In this document: positions 9,638 through 19,035 of the stretch, one piece after another
Numbering within the stretch: the stretch's first letter is position 1
Layout: each line of letters starts with the position of its first letter
DNA from: Qipengyuania pacifica
GTDB lineage: Bacteria > Pseudomonadota > Alphaproteobacteria > Sphingomonadales > Sphingomonadaceae
Length of the DNA stretch: 64,000 bases
Assembly: GCF_019857205.1 (NCBI RefSeq)
Contig: NZ_JAHWXO010000010.1
Coordinates: 44,588 to 108,587, forward strand
Direction of reading: 5' to 3'
Position numbers and translations under genes: made by a program
Notes under the pieces: generated by a model
Seen by the model: the letters and a program-made list of their open reading frames with translations, nothing else
Databases searched by the model: none
Told to the model about the DNA's origin: nothing

Positions 9638-10445
9638 TCCGGGAATAGCGGAGCAGAGTATAAGGCAGCAGCAAGAGATAGCCGACGCAAATCGCACTCA
9701 AGGTCCACCATGGTTCGACCAGCAGAGCGGCAAACAGAAGTCCCGCCAAGGCGATTATCTCGAGTCTGATCCCGCGCCGTGGCCGCAGTGACGTCCAACC
9801 GGGTGTGGCCATGCTCGAGATCATGAGCAATGCTACCGCGACCAGCCAAACGCCGACCAGAAGCGGATGACGAAGCTCTTCAAGCCCCGTAGCCATCCAG
9901 AGATAGAATGGCGCAAAGGCCAGCCCCGCCCCCAGAGGCGCAGGAACGCCAGTCAGGAAACCGAGGGATTTATGCGGCTGCTCCTTCACATCGATCTGAG
10001 CATTGAATCGTGCAAGCCTGAGAGCACAACATATCGCAAAAGCCAGCGCTGCGAACCAGCCGAGTCTCGGTTCGGCTGACAGCGACCACAGGTAAATGAT
10101 GATCGCGGGCGCAGTGCCGAAGCTCAACGAATCAGCCAGGCTGTCCAGTTCTGCTCCGAACCGCGATTGCGCCTTGAGGGCACGGGCTATTCGTCCGTCG
10201 ATCCCGTCAAGCAGGCCCGCCAGAATGATCGCGACAACCGCCGCACCCCAATTTTCGCCGATGGCAAATCGGATGCCGGTAAGGCCGGAACACAGAGCAG
10301 CAGCCGTGATCGCATTGGGCACCATCGCCTTGAGCGTCAATGCACGCGAGCGGCCCATTACCGGACGTTCATCTTCCGCCGCCTTCGGGCCCAAACGTGC
10401 GCGCTCTTCCGGCTCTGCGGGGGCCTGCGGCGGGAGTAAGCTCAC
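9621..10445 (-). CDS. pssA: CDP-diacylglycerol--serine O-phosphatidyltransferase
   Basis: Inner-membrane enzyme joining serine to CDP-diacylglycerol to make phosphatidylserine; 274 aa. The CDP-alcohol phosphotransferase motif is complete in [20 protein letters not shown] plus the following AELDSLAD, giving D-x2-D-G-x2-A-R then G-x3-D-x3-D. Multiple hydrophobic helices follow. Its ATG overlaps the psd stop by 4 bp. Psd then pssA in one operon gives a complete route to phosphatidylethanolamine. Confidence 0.94.
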   Translation of the reverse strand: MSLLPPQAPAEPEERARLGPKAAEDERPVMGRSRALTLKAMVPNAITAAALCSGLTGIRFAIGENWGAAVVAIILAGLLDGIDGRIARALKAQSRFGAELDSLADSLSFGTAPAIIIYLWSLSAEPRLGWFAALAFAICCALRLARFNAQIDVKEQPHKSLGFLTGVPAPLGAGLAFAPFYLWMATGLEELRHPLLVGVWLVAVALLMISSMATPGWTSLRPRRGIRLEIIALAGLLFAALLVEPWWTLSAICVGYLLLLPYTLLRYSRIKRRS

Positions 10446-11203
10446 TGGGAAACGCCCTCGATCAGCGCCTGCGTTCCAATTTCTGCCAGAACGGTCTCGC
10501 CTGCGATCACCTTCTGACCCAGCAGAACCTTCGAATCGGTGCCTGCCGGCAAGTAGACATCGACCCGACTACCGAACCGGATCAAGCCAATCCGCTGCCC
10601 TACGCCCACGGTGTCGCCCGGTTTGACGAAAGGAACGATCCGCCGCGCAACCAGGCCAGCTATCTGAGTGAAACCCAGCTTCAATCCGTCCGTCCGCTCG
10701 ACCAGAATATGCTGACGCTCGTTTTCCTCACTCGCCTTATCAAGGCCGGCGTCCACGAAGCTGCCGGGAATGTAGACGACACGGCGGATGGTCCCCGCGA
10801 TCGGCGTGCGGTTGATATGGACGTCGAAGACCGACATGAAGATCGAGATCCGCGTGACCTTGGCCGCTTCCAGCCCGGCATGTTCGCTACCATCATCGAT
10901 GATCAATTCTGCCGGGGGTTCGACTTCGGCAATAAGCGAGACAAGGCCATCGGCCGGCGCGACGATGAACCTGTCGTCCTGCGGCACCACGCGCTGCGGG
11001 TCGCGAAAAAACGCGAACACGCCCAGAGAAAGCAGCAGCAGAGGCCAGCCAATGATTTCCCAGTCGAGACCGAGCAGGAAAACGAGGCTAATGATTACTG
11101 CGATAATCCCGAACTTGCGTCCTTCGGGATGGATGGGGGGCCATGACCAGCGAGCATCGCCGCGGCCACGATTGTCAAGAAGATCACCAGGCATGTTCAA
11201 CAC
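10442..11203 (-). CDS. psd: phosphatidylserine decarboxylase
   Basis: Converts phosphatidylserine to phosphatidylethanolamine at the inner membrane; 253 aa. It is a pyruvoyl enzyme made by self-cleavage, and the cleavage pair G211-S212 is in [14 protein letters not shown]. An upstream conserved motif [12 protein letters not shown] (from residue 123) is typical. A hydrophobic hairpin at about 31-66 anchors the protein. It is the short, single-anchor type seen in alphaproteobacteria. The gene overlaps pssA by 4 bp. Confidence 0.94.
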   Translation of the reverse strand: MLNMPGDLLDNRGRGDARWSWPPIHPEGRKFGIIAVIISLVFLLGLDWEIIGWPLLLLSLGVFAFFRDPQRVVPQDDRFIVAPADGLVSLIAEVEPPAELIIDDGSEHAGLEAAKVTRISIFMSVFDVHINRTPIAGTIRRVVYIPGSFVDAGLDKASEENERQHILVERTDGLKLGFTQIAGLVARRIVPFVKPGDTVGVGQRIGLIRFGSRVDVYLPAGTDSKVLLGQKVIAGETVLAEIGTQALIEGVSQ

Positions 11204-11233
11204 CTAGGGACTGCGGCCAATAGTCACAAGGTG

Positions 11234-12376
11234 TTATGCCACCTTGCGCACGAAGACCGCGCCTGCCGAATATCCGGCACCAAAGCTGCAGATCAGTCCG
11301 GTATCGCCTGCCTTCAGATCGTCGCTATGCTTGTGGAAAGCTATGATCGAACCAGCACTGGACGTATTGGCGTAGGTATCGAGTACCGTCGGGCTTTCGT
11401 CGGCGGTCGCCTCGTGTCCCAGCACGCGTTGGGCGATAAGACGGTTCATCCCGGCATTGGCCTGGTGAAGCCACAGGCGCCGCAGTCCTTGCCGATCGAG
11501 TCCGAAATTCTCTGCCTCGGTCACGATCATCTCGGCAACCATCGGAACGACTTCCTTGAACACCTTGCGCCCTTCCTGAACGAAGAGCTTGTCCGCCTTG
11601 CCCTCGCCGTCAGGGGATGCACGATTGAGAAAGCCGAAATTGTTGCGGATGTTGTTCGAAAAGACGGTCTTCAGCTTTGTGCCGAGAATGTCCCAGTGCG
11701 TGGCCGGTGCGATCCCAGCATCTTCGACAAGCACCGCCGTTGCCACATCGCCAAAAATAAAATGACTGTCCCGATCGCGCCAGTTGAGGTGGCCGCTGGT
11801 TATCTCGGGGCTGATCACCAGCACGCTTCGCGCGTTGCCCGAGCGGATGTAGTCCGCAGCCGTCTGGATGCCGAACGTCGCCGATGAACAAGCGACATTC
11901 ATGTCGAAACCGAAACCATCGATGCCCAGCTCCTGCTGGATTTCGATCGCCATCGCCGGGTAGGGCCGCTCCATATTGGAGGCAGCGCAAAGGACGGCAT
12001 CGACCTCCGCAGCATCACGCCCTGCCCGCTCTAGCGCCTGCCGGGCAGCCTTTACCCCGATCTCTGCCAGCATCGAGAGCTCTTCATTGGACCGTTCCGG
12101 CCAGCGGGGCGCCATTATCTCCGGATCCAGTATCGGACCTTTCGCCATGACATGGCGCGCCTTTATCCCGCTCGCCTTTTCGATGAATTCCACCGAACTG
12201 GTTTGTAGCGCTTCCACATCCCCTGCCTCGATTGCAGCAGCGTTGTCGGCATTGTGACGCTCGACATAGCGGTTGAAGCTTTCAACAAGCTCTTCGTTCG
12301 TGATGGTGTCGGATGGCGTAAACAGCCCTGTGGCAGAGATGACAGGACGCCCGGTCAGCTTTTCGCTCTGAGTCAT
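11234..12376 (-). CDS. beta-ketoacyl-ACP synthase III, long form
   Basis: Thiolase-fold condensing enzyme, 380 aa, about 50 residues longer than FabH of E. coli. The catalytic Cys is C163 in NVACSSATFG. The His is in LWLHQANAGMN and the Asn in DTYANTSSAG. The extra length is an insertion near residues 40-95 before the conserved core. This long type is common in alpha- and gammaproteobacteria beside or instead of classical FabH. Acetyl- or acyl-CoA primer use is inferred. It is transcribed divergently from the FNR-type gene. Confidence 0.88.
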   Translation of the reverse strand: MTQSEKLTGRPVISATGLFTPSDTITNEELVESFNRYVERHNADNAAAIEAGDVEALQTSSVEFIEKASGIKARHVMAKGPILDPEIMAPRWPERSNEELSMLAEIGVKAARQALERAGRDAAEVDAVLCAASNMERPYPAMAIEIQQELGIDGFGFDMNVACSSATFGIQTAADYIRSGNARSVLVISPEITSGHLNWRDRDSHFIFGDVATAVLVEDAGIAPATHWDILGTKLKTVFSNNIRNNFGFLNRASPDGEGKADKLFVQEGRKVFKEVVPMVAEMIVTEAENFGLDRQGLRRLWLHQANAGMNRLIAQRVLGHEATADESPTVLDTYANTSSAGSIIAFHKHSDDLKAGDTGLICSFGAGYSAGAVFVRKVA

Positions 12377-12477
12377 TGCAGCTGACTAGGCCGACTGGCC
12401 AATCCCGACAAGCTCCCCCGCCGATGCCTTGCACCATGTCTTGGCATCTCATGCGACAACGGATAGTCCCCGCATTT

Positions 12478-13188
12478 ATGGAGGAAGCGCCCGCATCGTC
12501 GCGACATGACCTTTGCCAGGCCTGCGCCATTCGCAACAAGGCGATCTGCTCCGATCTCGATACGCGGGAAATCGCCATTCTCAACGGCATTGGCCGTCGG
12601 CGCAGGCTTGCCGCGGGCGAGCAATTGATGTGGGAGGGCCATGAAGCGGTCCTCGTCGCAAATGTGATCGAGGGAATTTTGAAGCTTTCTTCCCATTCGG
12701 CAGACGGGAAGGAACAGATACTCGGCCTCGTCTATCCATCCGATTTCCTCGGCAGGCCATTCGGCGAAACGTCGCCCTATGGCGTGGAGGCGCTGACCGA
12801 TTCCCACATCTGCGTGTTCGAACGAAGGGATTTCGAACGCTTCGCCCGCGAACATCCGCGCCTGGAACATAAGCTTCTGGAACGCACGTTGGGCGAACTG
12901 GACCGGACTCGCCGGTGGATGCTGTTACTCGGCCGCATGACCGCAGAACAGAAACTCGCCAGCTTTCTGCTCGAGATGGCAGATCGCCTTGGAACGAGTG
13001 AAGCAGATGGATCGACGACCGTTCTCCTGCCACTTTCGCGGCAGCAGATTGCAGATATTCTCGGTTTGACAGTGGAAACCGTCAGCCGGCAGCTGACCCA
13101 GTTGCGGGCGAAAGGCATCATTACGCTTTCATCTCGGCGCGAGATCAGAATCGATATGATCGAAGAACTGCAAACAATAGCCGGATAG
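12478..13188 (+). CDS. fnrL: FNR/FnrL-type oxygen-responsive transcription regulator
   Basis: Crp/Fnr family. From ATG 12478 it is 236 aa; in-frame ATGs at 12436 and 12451 are possible and no start has a strong ribosome site. The N-terminus carries C13-x2-C16-x7-C24 and a fourth Cys, C112, in HICVFERRDFERF. This is the four-cysteine pattern of [4Fe-4S] FNR proteins with the alphaproteobacterial FnrL spacing. A cNMP-binding-like beta-roll, a long dimer helix (RRWMLLLGRMTAEQKL) and a C-terminal HTH (186-213) follow. E200-x2-S203-R204 is the FNR DNA-contact motif. It should control microaerobic genes. Confidence 0.9.
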   Translation: MEEAPASSRHDLCQACAIRNKAICSDLDTREIAILNGIGRRRRLAAGEQLMWEGHEAVLVANVIEGILKLSSHSADGKEQILGLVYPSDFLGRPFGETSPYGVEALTDSHICVFERRDFERFAREHPRLEHKLLERTLGELDRTRRWMLLLGRMTAEQKLASFLLEMADRLGTSEADGSTTVLLPLSRQQIADILGLTVETVSRQLTQLRAKGIITLSSRREIRIDMIEELQTIAG

Positions 13189-13249
13189 GCCGGCCCAAAG
13201 AAAAGGGCCCACCGCCCCCTGGACTTCTAAACGAGAATGAAAATGGCGG

Positions 13250-13335
13250 TGGTGGACAGGGCTGGATTCGAACCAGCGTACGCTTGCGCGGGCAGATTTA
13301 CAGTCTGCTGCCTTTAACCACTCGGCCACCTGTCC
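13250..13335 (-). tRNA. tRNA-Tyr (GTA)
   Basis: 86-nt type II tRNA. The acceptor stem GGACAGG pairs with CCTGTCC, followed by A and an encoded CCA. The anticodon loop is CTGTAAA with GTA. The long variable arm expected of tRNA-Tyr is present, and the T arm is GGTTCGAATCC. Confidence 0.95.
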
Positions 13336-13476
13336 ACACGGGCCATTTCATCGAAGAAATCGTGAGATCGCATGGCGATCCCGTGCCGAGAGGCGCCCCT
13401 TTGGCGAAGCGGCGCTTGCCTGTCAATGCCCCCACTGGCACAGGCCGCAGCCAATGTTGCAGACAGGACGGATTTG

Positions 13477-14265
13477 ATGGCTAAGGGTGAACGCAAGCGG
13501 GCTTTACGAGGTCGCGCAGGGCGAATGCAGGGCGGACGAGGCAGTGGCCGCGCAAGTAGTGGACAGGTTCGCCTGTGGGGCCGCCATGCGGTCGAAGCTG
13601 CGCTCAAGAACCCCAACCGGGTTCACCGCAAACTATGGGCCACGCGCGAAGCCATCGAATCGCTGGATGGTGAACTGCCCGAAGACTTCCCTCTGGAATA
13701 TGCCGATGTGCAGGATCTGGCGCGGCTTGTTGCAAAGGACGCGCCGCACCAGGGGCTGGTGCTCGAATGCGCGCCGCTGGAAGATATCCATCTCGATGAA
13801 GTTCTGAGCGGCGATGCCGACCGGCCCATCGTCGTTCTCGATCAAGTGACCGACCCACATAACGTCGGCGCGATCATGCGATCGGCAGCGGCTTTCGGCG
13901 CTGCTGCCCTGGTGACGCAGGATCGCAACGCCCCACCTGAAGGCGGGGTCATCGGCAAGGCGGCTTCGGGTGCGTTGGAAATCCTGCCGTGGGTGCGCGT
14001 GGTCAACCTGGCGCGGGCACTGGAGCAGATGGCGGAAGCAGGATACTGGCGCATAGGGCTGACAGGGGCCACCGAAACAACGCTCGCCGAAGCTCTTCCA
14101 GCAGGTCCGGTAGCCATCGTGCTTGGGGCCGAGGGCGAAGGAATGCGGCAGAATATCGAATCGCATTGCGATGCCCTCGCCCGCCTGCCCATTGGCGAAG
14201 AGATCGAGAGCCTCAACGTTTCCAACGCCGGTGCGATCGCGCTCTACGCCATCGCGACGCGGTGA
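13477..14265 (+). CDS. rlmB: 23S rRNA (guanosine-2'-O-)-methyltransferase RlmB-like
   Basis: SpoU/TrmH-family SPOUT methyltransferase, 262 aa from ATG 13477. The basic N-terminal leader (about 30 residues) precedes a substrate-binding domain beginning LWGRHAVEAALKNPNR. The three SPOUT motifs are present: NVGAIMRSAAAFG, IVLGAEGEGMR and ESLNVSNAGAIALY, which form the trefoil-knot SAM site. RlmB modifies G2251 of 23S rRNA; the exact target is inferred from the domain pair. The frame is open further upstream to 13372, but the family begins near the chosen start. Confidence 0.9.
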   Translation: MAKGERKRALRGRAGRMQGGRGSGRASSGQVRLWGRHAVEAALKNPNRVHRKLWATREAIESLDGELPEDFPLEYADVQDLARLVAKDAPHQGLVLECAPLEDIHLDEVLSGDADRPIVVLDQVTDPHNVGAIMRSAAAFGAAALVTQDRNAPPEGGVIGKAASGALEILPWVRVVNLARALEQMAEAGYWRIGLTGATETTLAEALPAGPVAIVLGAEGEGMRQNIESHCDALARLPIGEEIESLNVSNAGAIALYAIATR

Positions 14266-14280
14266 TCTCTGTGTAGGGAA

Positions 14281-14318
14281 AACGAAAACGCCGCGCTTTC
14301 CGATCGGGAAAGCGCGGC
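14281..14318 (-). terminator. rho-independent terminator after hupB
   Basis: On the minus strand a 12-bp stem (GCCGCGCTTTCC/GGAAAGCGCGGC) with a 5-nt loop is followed by TTTTCGTTTT. It starts about 55 bp after the HU stop. Confidence 0.8.
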
Positions 14319-14374
14319 GAGTATCGAACCGGCTGCGTTCTGCAATATGCGGGGGCGAACCGGAAAATTCCGAG

Positions 14375-14647
14375 TTAGTTGACGGAATCCTTCAGGCCCT
14401 TGCCAGCCTTGAACTTGGGCTGGTTGGACGCCTTGATCGTCATGGGCTCACCCGTACGCGGGTTACGGCCGGTCGAAGCCTTGCGCTTGGCGACCGAGAA
14501 CGTGCCGAAGCCGACCAGGCGCACTTCGTCACCGCTCGACAGGGCCTTGGTGATAGCGTCGAAAACGCCTTCGACGGCACTCGACGCATCGTTCTTCGAA
14601 AGACCGCTGGAATCGGCAACTGCGCTGATCAGGTCGTTCTTGTTCAT
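14375..14647 (-). CDS. hupB: HU family DNA-binding protein
   Basis: 90-aa histone-like nucleoid protein. Typical HU features are MNKNDLISAVADSSGLSK at the start, VRLVGFGTFSVAKRKA, and the beta-arm signature TGRNPRTGEPMTIKAS. HU dimers bend and compact DNA. The gene follows lon on the same strand after a 251-bp gap, the widespread lon-hupB arrangement, and ends before a strong terminator. Confidence 0.96.
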   Translation of the reverse strand: MNKNDLISAVADSSGLSKNDASSAVEGVFDAITKALSSGDEVRLVGFGTFSVAKRKASTGRNPRTGEPMTIKASNQPKFKAGKGLKDSVN

Positions 14648-14898
14648 TAGAGAAACCCCCTAGTTTTTATCATCAAATCAATTCGGCTGAATCGCCTCGG
14701 CGAAGGCGAACGAATTGAGAGTTTTTTCGGACCTCTGTCAAAGGCATTCTCGGCCAAAATCGGCGGTTTACGGGGTCGGAGACGGGAAAATTGAGATAAA
14801 GCGACCCGCTATCCGCCGATGCTGCACTGCACACACCGAAATTAGCGCGCAGCGTAGGTCGCCAAAGCTCCCGATTCGGTCGCTCAGGTTCGGCCTAC

Positions 14899-17289
14899 TT
14901 AATGGGCAGTCGGCGATGGCGCCCGCAGCGTGTGATCGGGTTGGCTCGCCAAATCATCCGCTTCGGTCCACTCGATCGGCTCGGGCACGCTGCACAATGC
15001 ATGCGCCAGCACCTCGTCGACATGAGAAACGGGGACGATTTCCAGGCCATCTTTCACATTGCCCGGGATTTCCGCGAGATCCTTCACGTTTTCTTCCGGT
15101 ATCAGGACTTTCTTGATTCCGCCGCGTAGTGCCGCGAGCAGCTTTTCCTTCAGCCCGCCGATCGCCAGCACACGCCCACGCAGAGTAACCTCGCCCGTCA
15201 TCGCGACATCTGGACGGACAGGAATACCCGAAAGCGTCGAGACGATCGATGTCACCATACCGACACCCGCGCTGGGTCCGTCCTTGGGAACAGCGCCTTC
15301 AGGCAGGTGAATATGGATGTTGCGGCGATGGAACAGGCTCGGCTTGATACCGTAATGCGGCGCACGCGCCTTCACGAAGCTGAAGGCGGCGGCAACGCTT
15401 TCGTTCATCACTTCGCCGAGCTTGCCGGTCGTTTTGATGTCGCCCTTCCCCGGCGTAGTGACACTTTCGATGGTCAGCAATTCGCCGCCCACTTCGGTCC
15501 ATGCCAGTCCGGTGACCGCACCGACCTGCGGCTCTTCCTCGCCCATGCCGTGCTTGAACTTGCGCACGCCGGCGAACTCACTCAGGTTTTCAGGCGTGAT
15601 CGTGACGCTCTCGACCTGCTTCTCGAGAATCTTGCGCAGCGATTTGCGGGCCAGTCGAGCAAGTTCACGCTCGAGCGTACGGACACCCGCTTCACGCGTA
15701 TAATACCGGATCAGATCGCGCAGACCATCTTCGGTCAGTTCGAACTCGCCCTTTTTCAGGCCGTGTTCGCCGATCTGCTTGGGCAACAGGTGACGCTTGG
15801 CGATCTCGACCTTTTCGTCTTCCGTGTACCCTTCGAGCCGGATGATCTCCATACGGTCGAGCAGCGGTTGCGGCAGATTGAGACTGTTCGCCGTGGTGAC
15901 GAACATAATGTCCGACAAGTCGAGATCGAGCTCGAGATAGTGGTCCTGGAACTTGTTGTTCTGTTCCGGATCCAGCACTTCGAGAAGGGCCGATGCCGGA
16001 TCGCCTCGGAAATCCTGGCCCAGCTTGTCGATCTCGTCGAGCAGGAACAGAGGGTTGATCTTGCCGGCCTTCTTCAGATTGCTGACAATCTTGCCCGGAA
16101 GCGACCCGATATAAGTACGGCGATGACCCCGGATTTCGGCTTCGTCGCGTACCCCGCCAAGTGACTGACGTACGAACTCACGGCCCGTCGCCTTCGCAAT
16201 GCTTTTGCCGAGCGAAGTCTTACCCACACCTGGCGGGCCGACGAGGCAGAGGATCGGGCCCTTCAACTTGCGTGTACGGGCCTGGACGGCGAGATATTCG
16301 ACGATACGATCCTTGACCTTTTCAAGCCCATAATGATCCGCATCGAGCACTTCCTGCGCCTTGTCGATGTCCTTCTTGACCTTGCTCTTCTTGCCCCAGG
16401 GCAGACCCAGCAGGACGTCGAGGTAGTTACGGATGACGGTCGCTTCGGCGCTCATCGGCTGCATGGCCTTGAGCTTCTTCAGTTCGCCTTCGGCCTTCTC
16501 GCGCGCTTCCTTGCTGAGTTTGGTCTTGGCAATCTTTTCGGTCAGTTCGGCAATCTCGTTGCTGCCGTCTTCGTCACCGCCGAGCTCGTTCTGGATCGCT
16601 TTCAGCTGTTCGTTGAGATAATATTCGCGCTGCGTACGCTCCATCTGCCGCTTTACACGGCCACGAATGCGCCTTTCCACCTGCAGCACGGAAAGCTCGC
16701 CTTCCATGTAGGACATCACCATTTCCAGCCGCTTGAGCGGGTCCTTTTCGACCAGTAGCGCCTGCTTGTCCGAAACCTTCGCGGAAATCGCAGCGGCGAT
16801 CGAATCGGCCAGTTCACTGGCATCGTCGATGTCACTCAATTGCTCGGCGGCTTCTTCGCCAAGTTTCTTGTTGAGCTTCGCATATTCGCCAAACTGTTCG
16901 ACGACCTGCCGCATCATGGCGGTCACTTCACTGCCGGATGCCGTTACCTCGTCCTGCGAGGAAACTGTGGCTTCGACATGCTCACCGCGCTGTGCAAGCT
17001 GTTCGAGCGTTGCGCGCGACGTACCCTGGACCAGCACGCGGACGGTGCCGTCGGGCAGCTTCAGCAACTGCAGAACCTGCGCGATCACGCCGACGTCAAA
17101 CAGGTCATCTCGTTCGGGGTCGTCGCAACCCGGATCGAGCTGAGCGAGCAGGAAGATGTCCTTGCTGCCTTCCATTGCCGCTTCGAGGGCTGCAACCGAT
17201 TTGTCGCGTCCGACAAACAGAGGCACCACCATTCCGGGAAATACCACGATGTCGCGCAAGGGGAGGAGGGGGAAGGTCTGGGTCATCAA
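14899..17289 (-). CDS. lon: ATP-dependent protease Lon
   Basis: Cytosolic AAA+ serine protease, 796 aa, near the usual length. Order: LonN substrate domain (FPLLPLRDIVVFPGMVVPLF at the start), coiled-coil helices, AAA+ module with Walker A GPPGVGKTS, then the protease domain. The catalytic Ser is in KDGPSAGVGMV and the Lys in GGLKEKLLAA. It degrades misfolded and regulatory proteins. Translation starts at either of two adjacent ATGs (17289 or 17286). A heat-shock promoter would be expected in 17290-17483, but I could not pick one out. Confidence 0.97.
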   Translation of the reverse strand: MMTQTFPLLPLRDIVVFPGMVVPLFVGRDKSVAALEAAMEGSKDIFLLAQLDPGCDDPERDDLFDVGVIAQVLQLLKLPDGTVRVLVQGTSRATLEQLAQRGEHVEATVSSQDEVTASGSEVTAMMRQVVEQFGEYAKLNKKLGEEAAEQLSDIDDASELADSIAAAISAKVSDKQALLVEKDPLKRLEMVMSYMEGELSVLQVERRIRGRVKRQMERTQREYYLNEQLKAIQNELGGDEDGSNEIAELTEKIAKTKLSKEAREKAEGELKKLKAMQPMSAEATVIRNYLDVLLGLPWGKKSKVKKDIDKAQEVLDADHYGLEKVKDRIVEYLAVQARTRKLKGPILCLVGPPGVGKTSLGKSIAKATGREFVRQSLGGVRDEAEIRGHRRTYIGSLPGKIVSNLKKAGKINPLFLLDEIDKLGQDFRGDPASALLEVLDPEQNNKFQDHYLELDLDLSDIMFVTTANSLNLPQPLLDRMEIIRLEGYTEDEKVEIAKRHLLPKQIGEHGLKKGEFELTEDGLRDLIRYYTREAGVRTLERELARLARKSLRKILEKQVESVTITPENLSEFAGVRKFKHGMGEEEPQVGAVTGLAWTEVGGELLTIESVTTPGKGDIKTTGKLGEVMNESVAAAFSFVKARAPHYGIKPSLFHRRNIHIHLPEGAVPKDGPSAGVGMVTSIVSTLSGIPVRPDVAMTGEVTLRGRVLAIGGLKEKLLAALRGGIKKVLIPEENVKDLAEIPGNVKDGLEIVPVSHVDEVLAHALCSVPEPIEWTEADDLASQPDHTLRAPSPTAH

Positions 17290-17483
17290 TCAATTCCATT
17301 CGGGGCCGGTAAGGCCGTTCGCTCGGAATATGGTGAGACCAGTCGCGCTCCGCAACGTCGCGCGCCAAAGTCATGTGGATGAGATGGAATAGCGCCTGCC
17401 CGCGTCGCAGTGACAAACATGCGTGTGACCGAGAAGAAACTGTCATTGCCCCGCCGTACGCGAGACAGGATCCAGGCTGGACG

Positions 17484-17975
17484 TCAGAAGGTGATGCTGA
17501 CGGTCACGATATCCTCGTAAACACCGGGAGTCAGGTTGGCCGGTACGGATGCGATCCGGCCATAGGCGGTCATGCTGCCCCTGCCCCGCCCCCAGGCGAT
17601 GCCCAGCGGAGCATTTCCCGAACCGCTGCCCCAGGTTTGCGTGCGGGCGGTATTGCGGAAGATGCCATAGGGAATGAAATCCCCGGAGCCGTTGCGCATG
17701 CGACGCTGGGTGCCATTGGCATTGCTGCCCCGGTCCATATCGACACGAAACAGGGCCAGACGGGTGCATTCGATGTCGATCTGCGTGGTGCTGTCGACCG
17801 GCCCTGCCCCAGCGCCTGCGCTGATATCGAAAGCCATTTCCGCGGTAAGAACCGTGCAACCATCGATCACTTCGACAGTCGGGGTAAGCGTTGCCTGCGC
17901 ATGAGCGACCGCCGGGAGACAGGCGGCGCCGAGCGCCCACAGCAACGATCCGGAACGAATAGAAACCACCAGCAC
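17484..17975 (-). CDS. spore coat U (SCPU) domain protein, exported
   Basis: 163 aa with a signal peptide ending VAHAQA (mature start near residue 27). The mature part is one SCPU domain, the fold of Csu-type pilins: it ends in YEDIVTVSITF, and a conserved Cys pair (DGCTVL and DIECTRL) could form the intrasubunit disulfide. GTG 17975 or a second GTG six bases on could start it. SCPU proteins are normally assembled by a CsuC chaperone and CsuD usher, and no such genes are in this window. A paralogous gene lies 97 bp upstream on the same strand. Confidence 0.85.
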   Translation of the reverse strand: MLVVSIRSGSLLWALGAACLPAVAHAQATLTPTVEVIDGCTVLTAEMAFDISAGAGAGPVDSTTQIDIECTRLALFRVDMDRGSNANGTQRRMRNGSGDFIPYGIFRNTARTQTWGSGSGNAPLGIAWGRGRGSMTAYGRIASVPANLTPGVYEDIVTVSITF

Positions 17976-18072
17976 CCCTCTGGAAATCGAGAGGACGTCT
18001 CTAGGACAACTCGGCTAAATATCGGTTAATTCGGCGGGCACACCGCCGTGTCGCAGCGCCTCACGCCCGCGC

Positions 18073-18585
18073 CTAGAACGTGATGGTGACCGTCAGTTGA
18101 TCGGTATACCGGCCCTTTGGCGTGGAGGGGGTGATGCCTGACAAGCGTCCATAAGCTTCGAAGTCCTCATTGCCGATACCGAGCAGTATCACCCCGGTGC
18201 GGCTCTCGCTGTTTCGCTGACCCCAGCGCTGCGTGCGGTTGTTATTGCGATAGACTTCGTAAGGAAGGTAGTTGTTGGAAGCGTTTTTGATCCGCCTCTG
18301 CTCGCCCGACGCATTCTGCCCCCAGTCCATGGTCAGGCGAAAGAACGTGAGCAGGCCCGCGCAGGACACCGAAACGGTGGCGTTCGTGTCGACGCGGGTC
18401 ACATTCTTCGTATCGAGAACCCCGAATGCCATATCCGTCGTCGACACGGAGCATCGCCCCTCGACCTGCGCGCCGACCTGCATCTGCGATCCATTAGGCG
18501 CTGCGGCGGCGGACGAGGAAAGACCGGTGAGCGCGCACGCGCCCGCCAGTGCCGAACAAGTAGTCCTGATCCCCGTTTTGCCCAC
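18073..18585 (-). CDS. spore coat U (SCPU) domain protein, exported
   Basis: 170 aa. Signal peptide with hydrophobic core LAGACALTGLSSSAAAA, then one SCPU domain ending YTDQLTVTITF, closely parallel to the neighbour (YEDIVTVSITF). Shared motifs are E-Q/T-R-R-I/M-x-N near the middle, Y-x-Y/G-x-x-R-N and R-T-Q-x-W-G. Cys residues sit in EGRCSVS and SVSCAGL. The two genes look like a tandem duplication that has diverged considerably. Function is probably structural (pilin-like subunit or secreted coat protein), without a visible secretion partner. Confidence 0.85.
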   Translation of the reverse strand: MGKTGIRTTCSALAGACALTGLSSSAAAAPNGSQMQVGAQVEGRCSVSTTDMAFGVLDTKNVTRVDTNATVSVSCAGLLTFFRLTMDWGQNASGEQRRIKNASNNYLPYEVYRNNNRTQRWGQRNSESRTGVILLGIGNEDFEAYGRLSGITPSTPKGRYTDQLTVTITF

Positions 18586-18699
18586 GCCGTCTTCCCGTCG
18601 ATTCGTCCGGGAAGACTAGGCGACACCTTTTGAAAAATACCTAAGCGGCCGTTACCACAAAATTAGGCATAAACGCCGCTTTGGTGGGCAAAGCCAGGA

Positions 18700-19035
18700 T
18701 TACATACCCGGCAATTTGAAGCCTGCCGGCAAGCCAACGCCCTGCTGGATTTTATCCATTTCTTCGGCAGATACGCGATCTGCGCGGTCGCGGGCATCGT
18801 TGAAAGCGGCTGTCACGAGATCTTCGACCATCTGCTTTTCTTCCGGCTTCATCAGGCTATCGTCGATCGAGACGCCGAGAATGCGACCACGCGCCGTGGC
18901 GCGGACTTTGACGAGACCGCCACCAGCCGCGCCTTCGACCTCGATATCGTCAAGCTTGGCGTGGGCATCGCCCATCTGCTTCTGGATCGTTTCAGCAGCC
19001 TTCTGGGCCTGCGCGAGCATTTCTTCCATGTTCAT
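18700..19035 (-). CDS. ybaB: YbaB/EbfC family nucleoid-associated protein
   Basis: 111-aa small DNA-binding protein. It has the typical start MNMEEMLAQAQKAAETIQKQM, the middle VKVRATARGRILGVSIDDSL and the end LPAGFKLPGM. The ATG overlaps the dnaX stop by 4 bp, the standard dnaX-ybaB pair. The usual third member, recR, does not follow; the SCPU genes do. Confidence 0.95.
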   Translation of the reverse strand: MNMEEMLAQAQKAAETIQKQMGDAHAKLDDIEVEGAAGGGLVKVRATARGRILGVSIDDSLMKPEEKQMVEDLVTAAFNDARDRADRVSAEEMDKIQQGVGLPAGFKLPGM

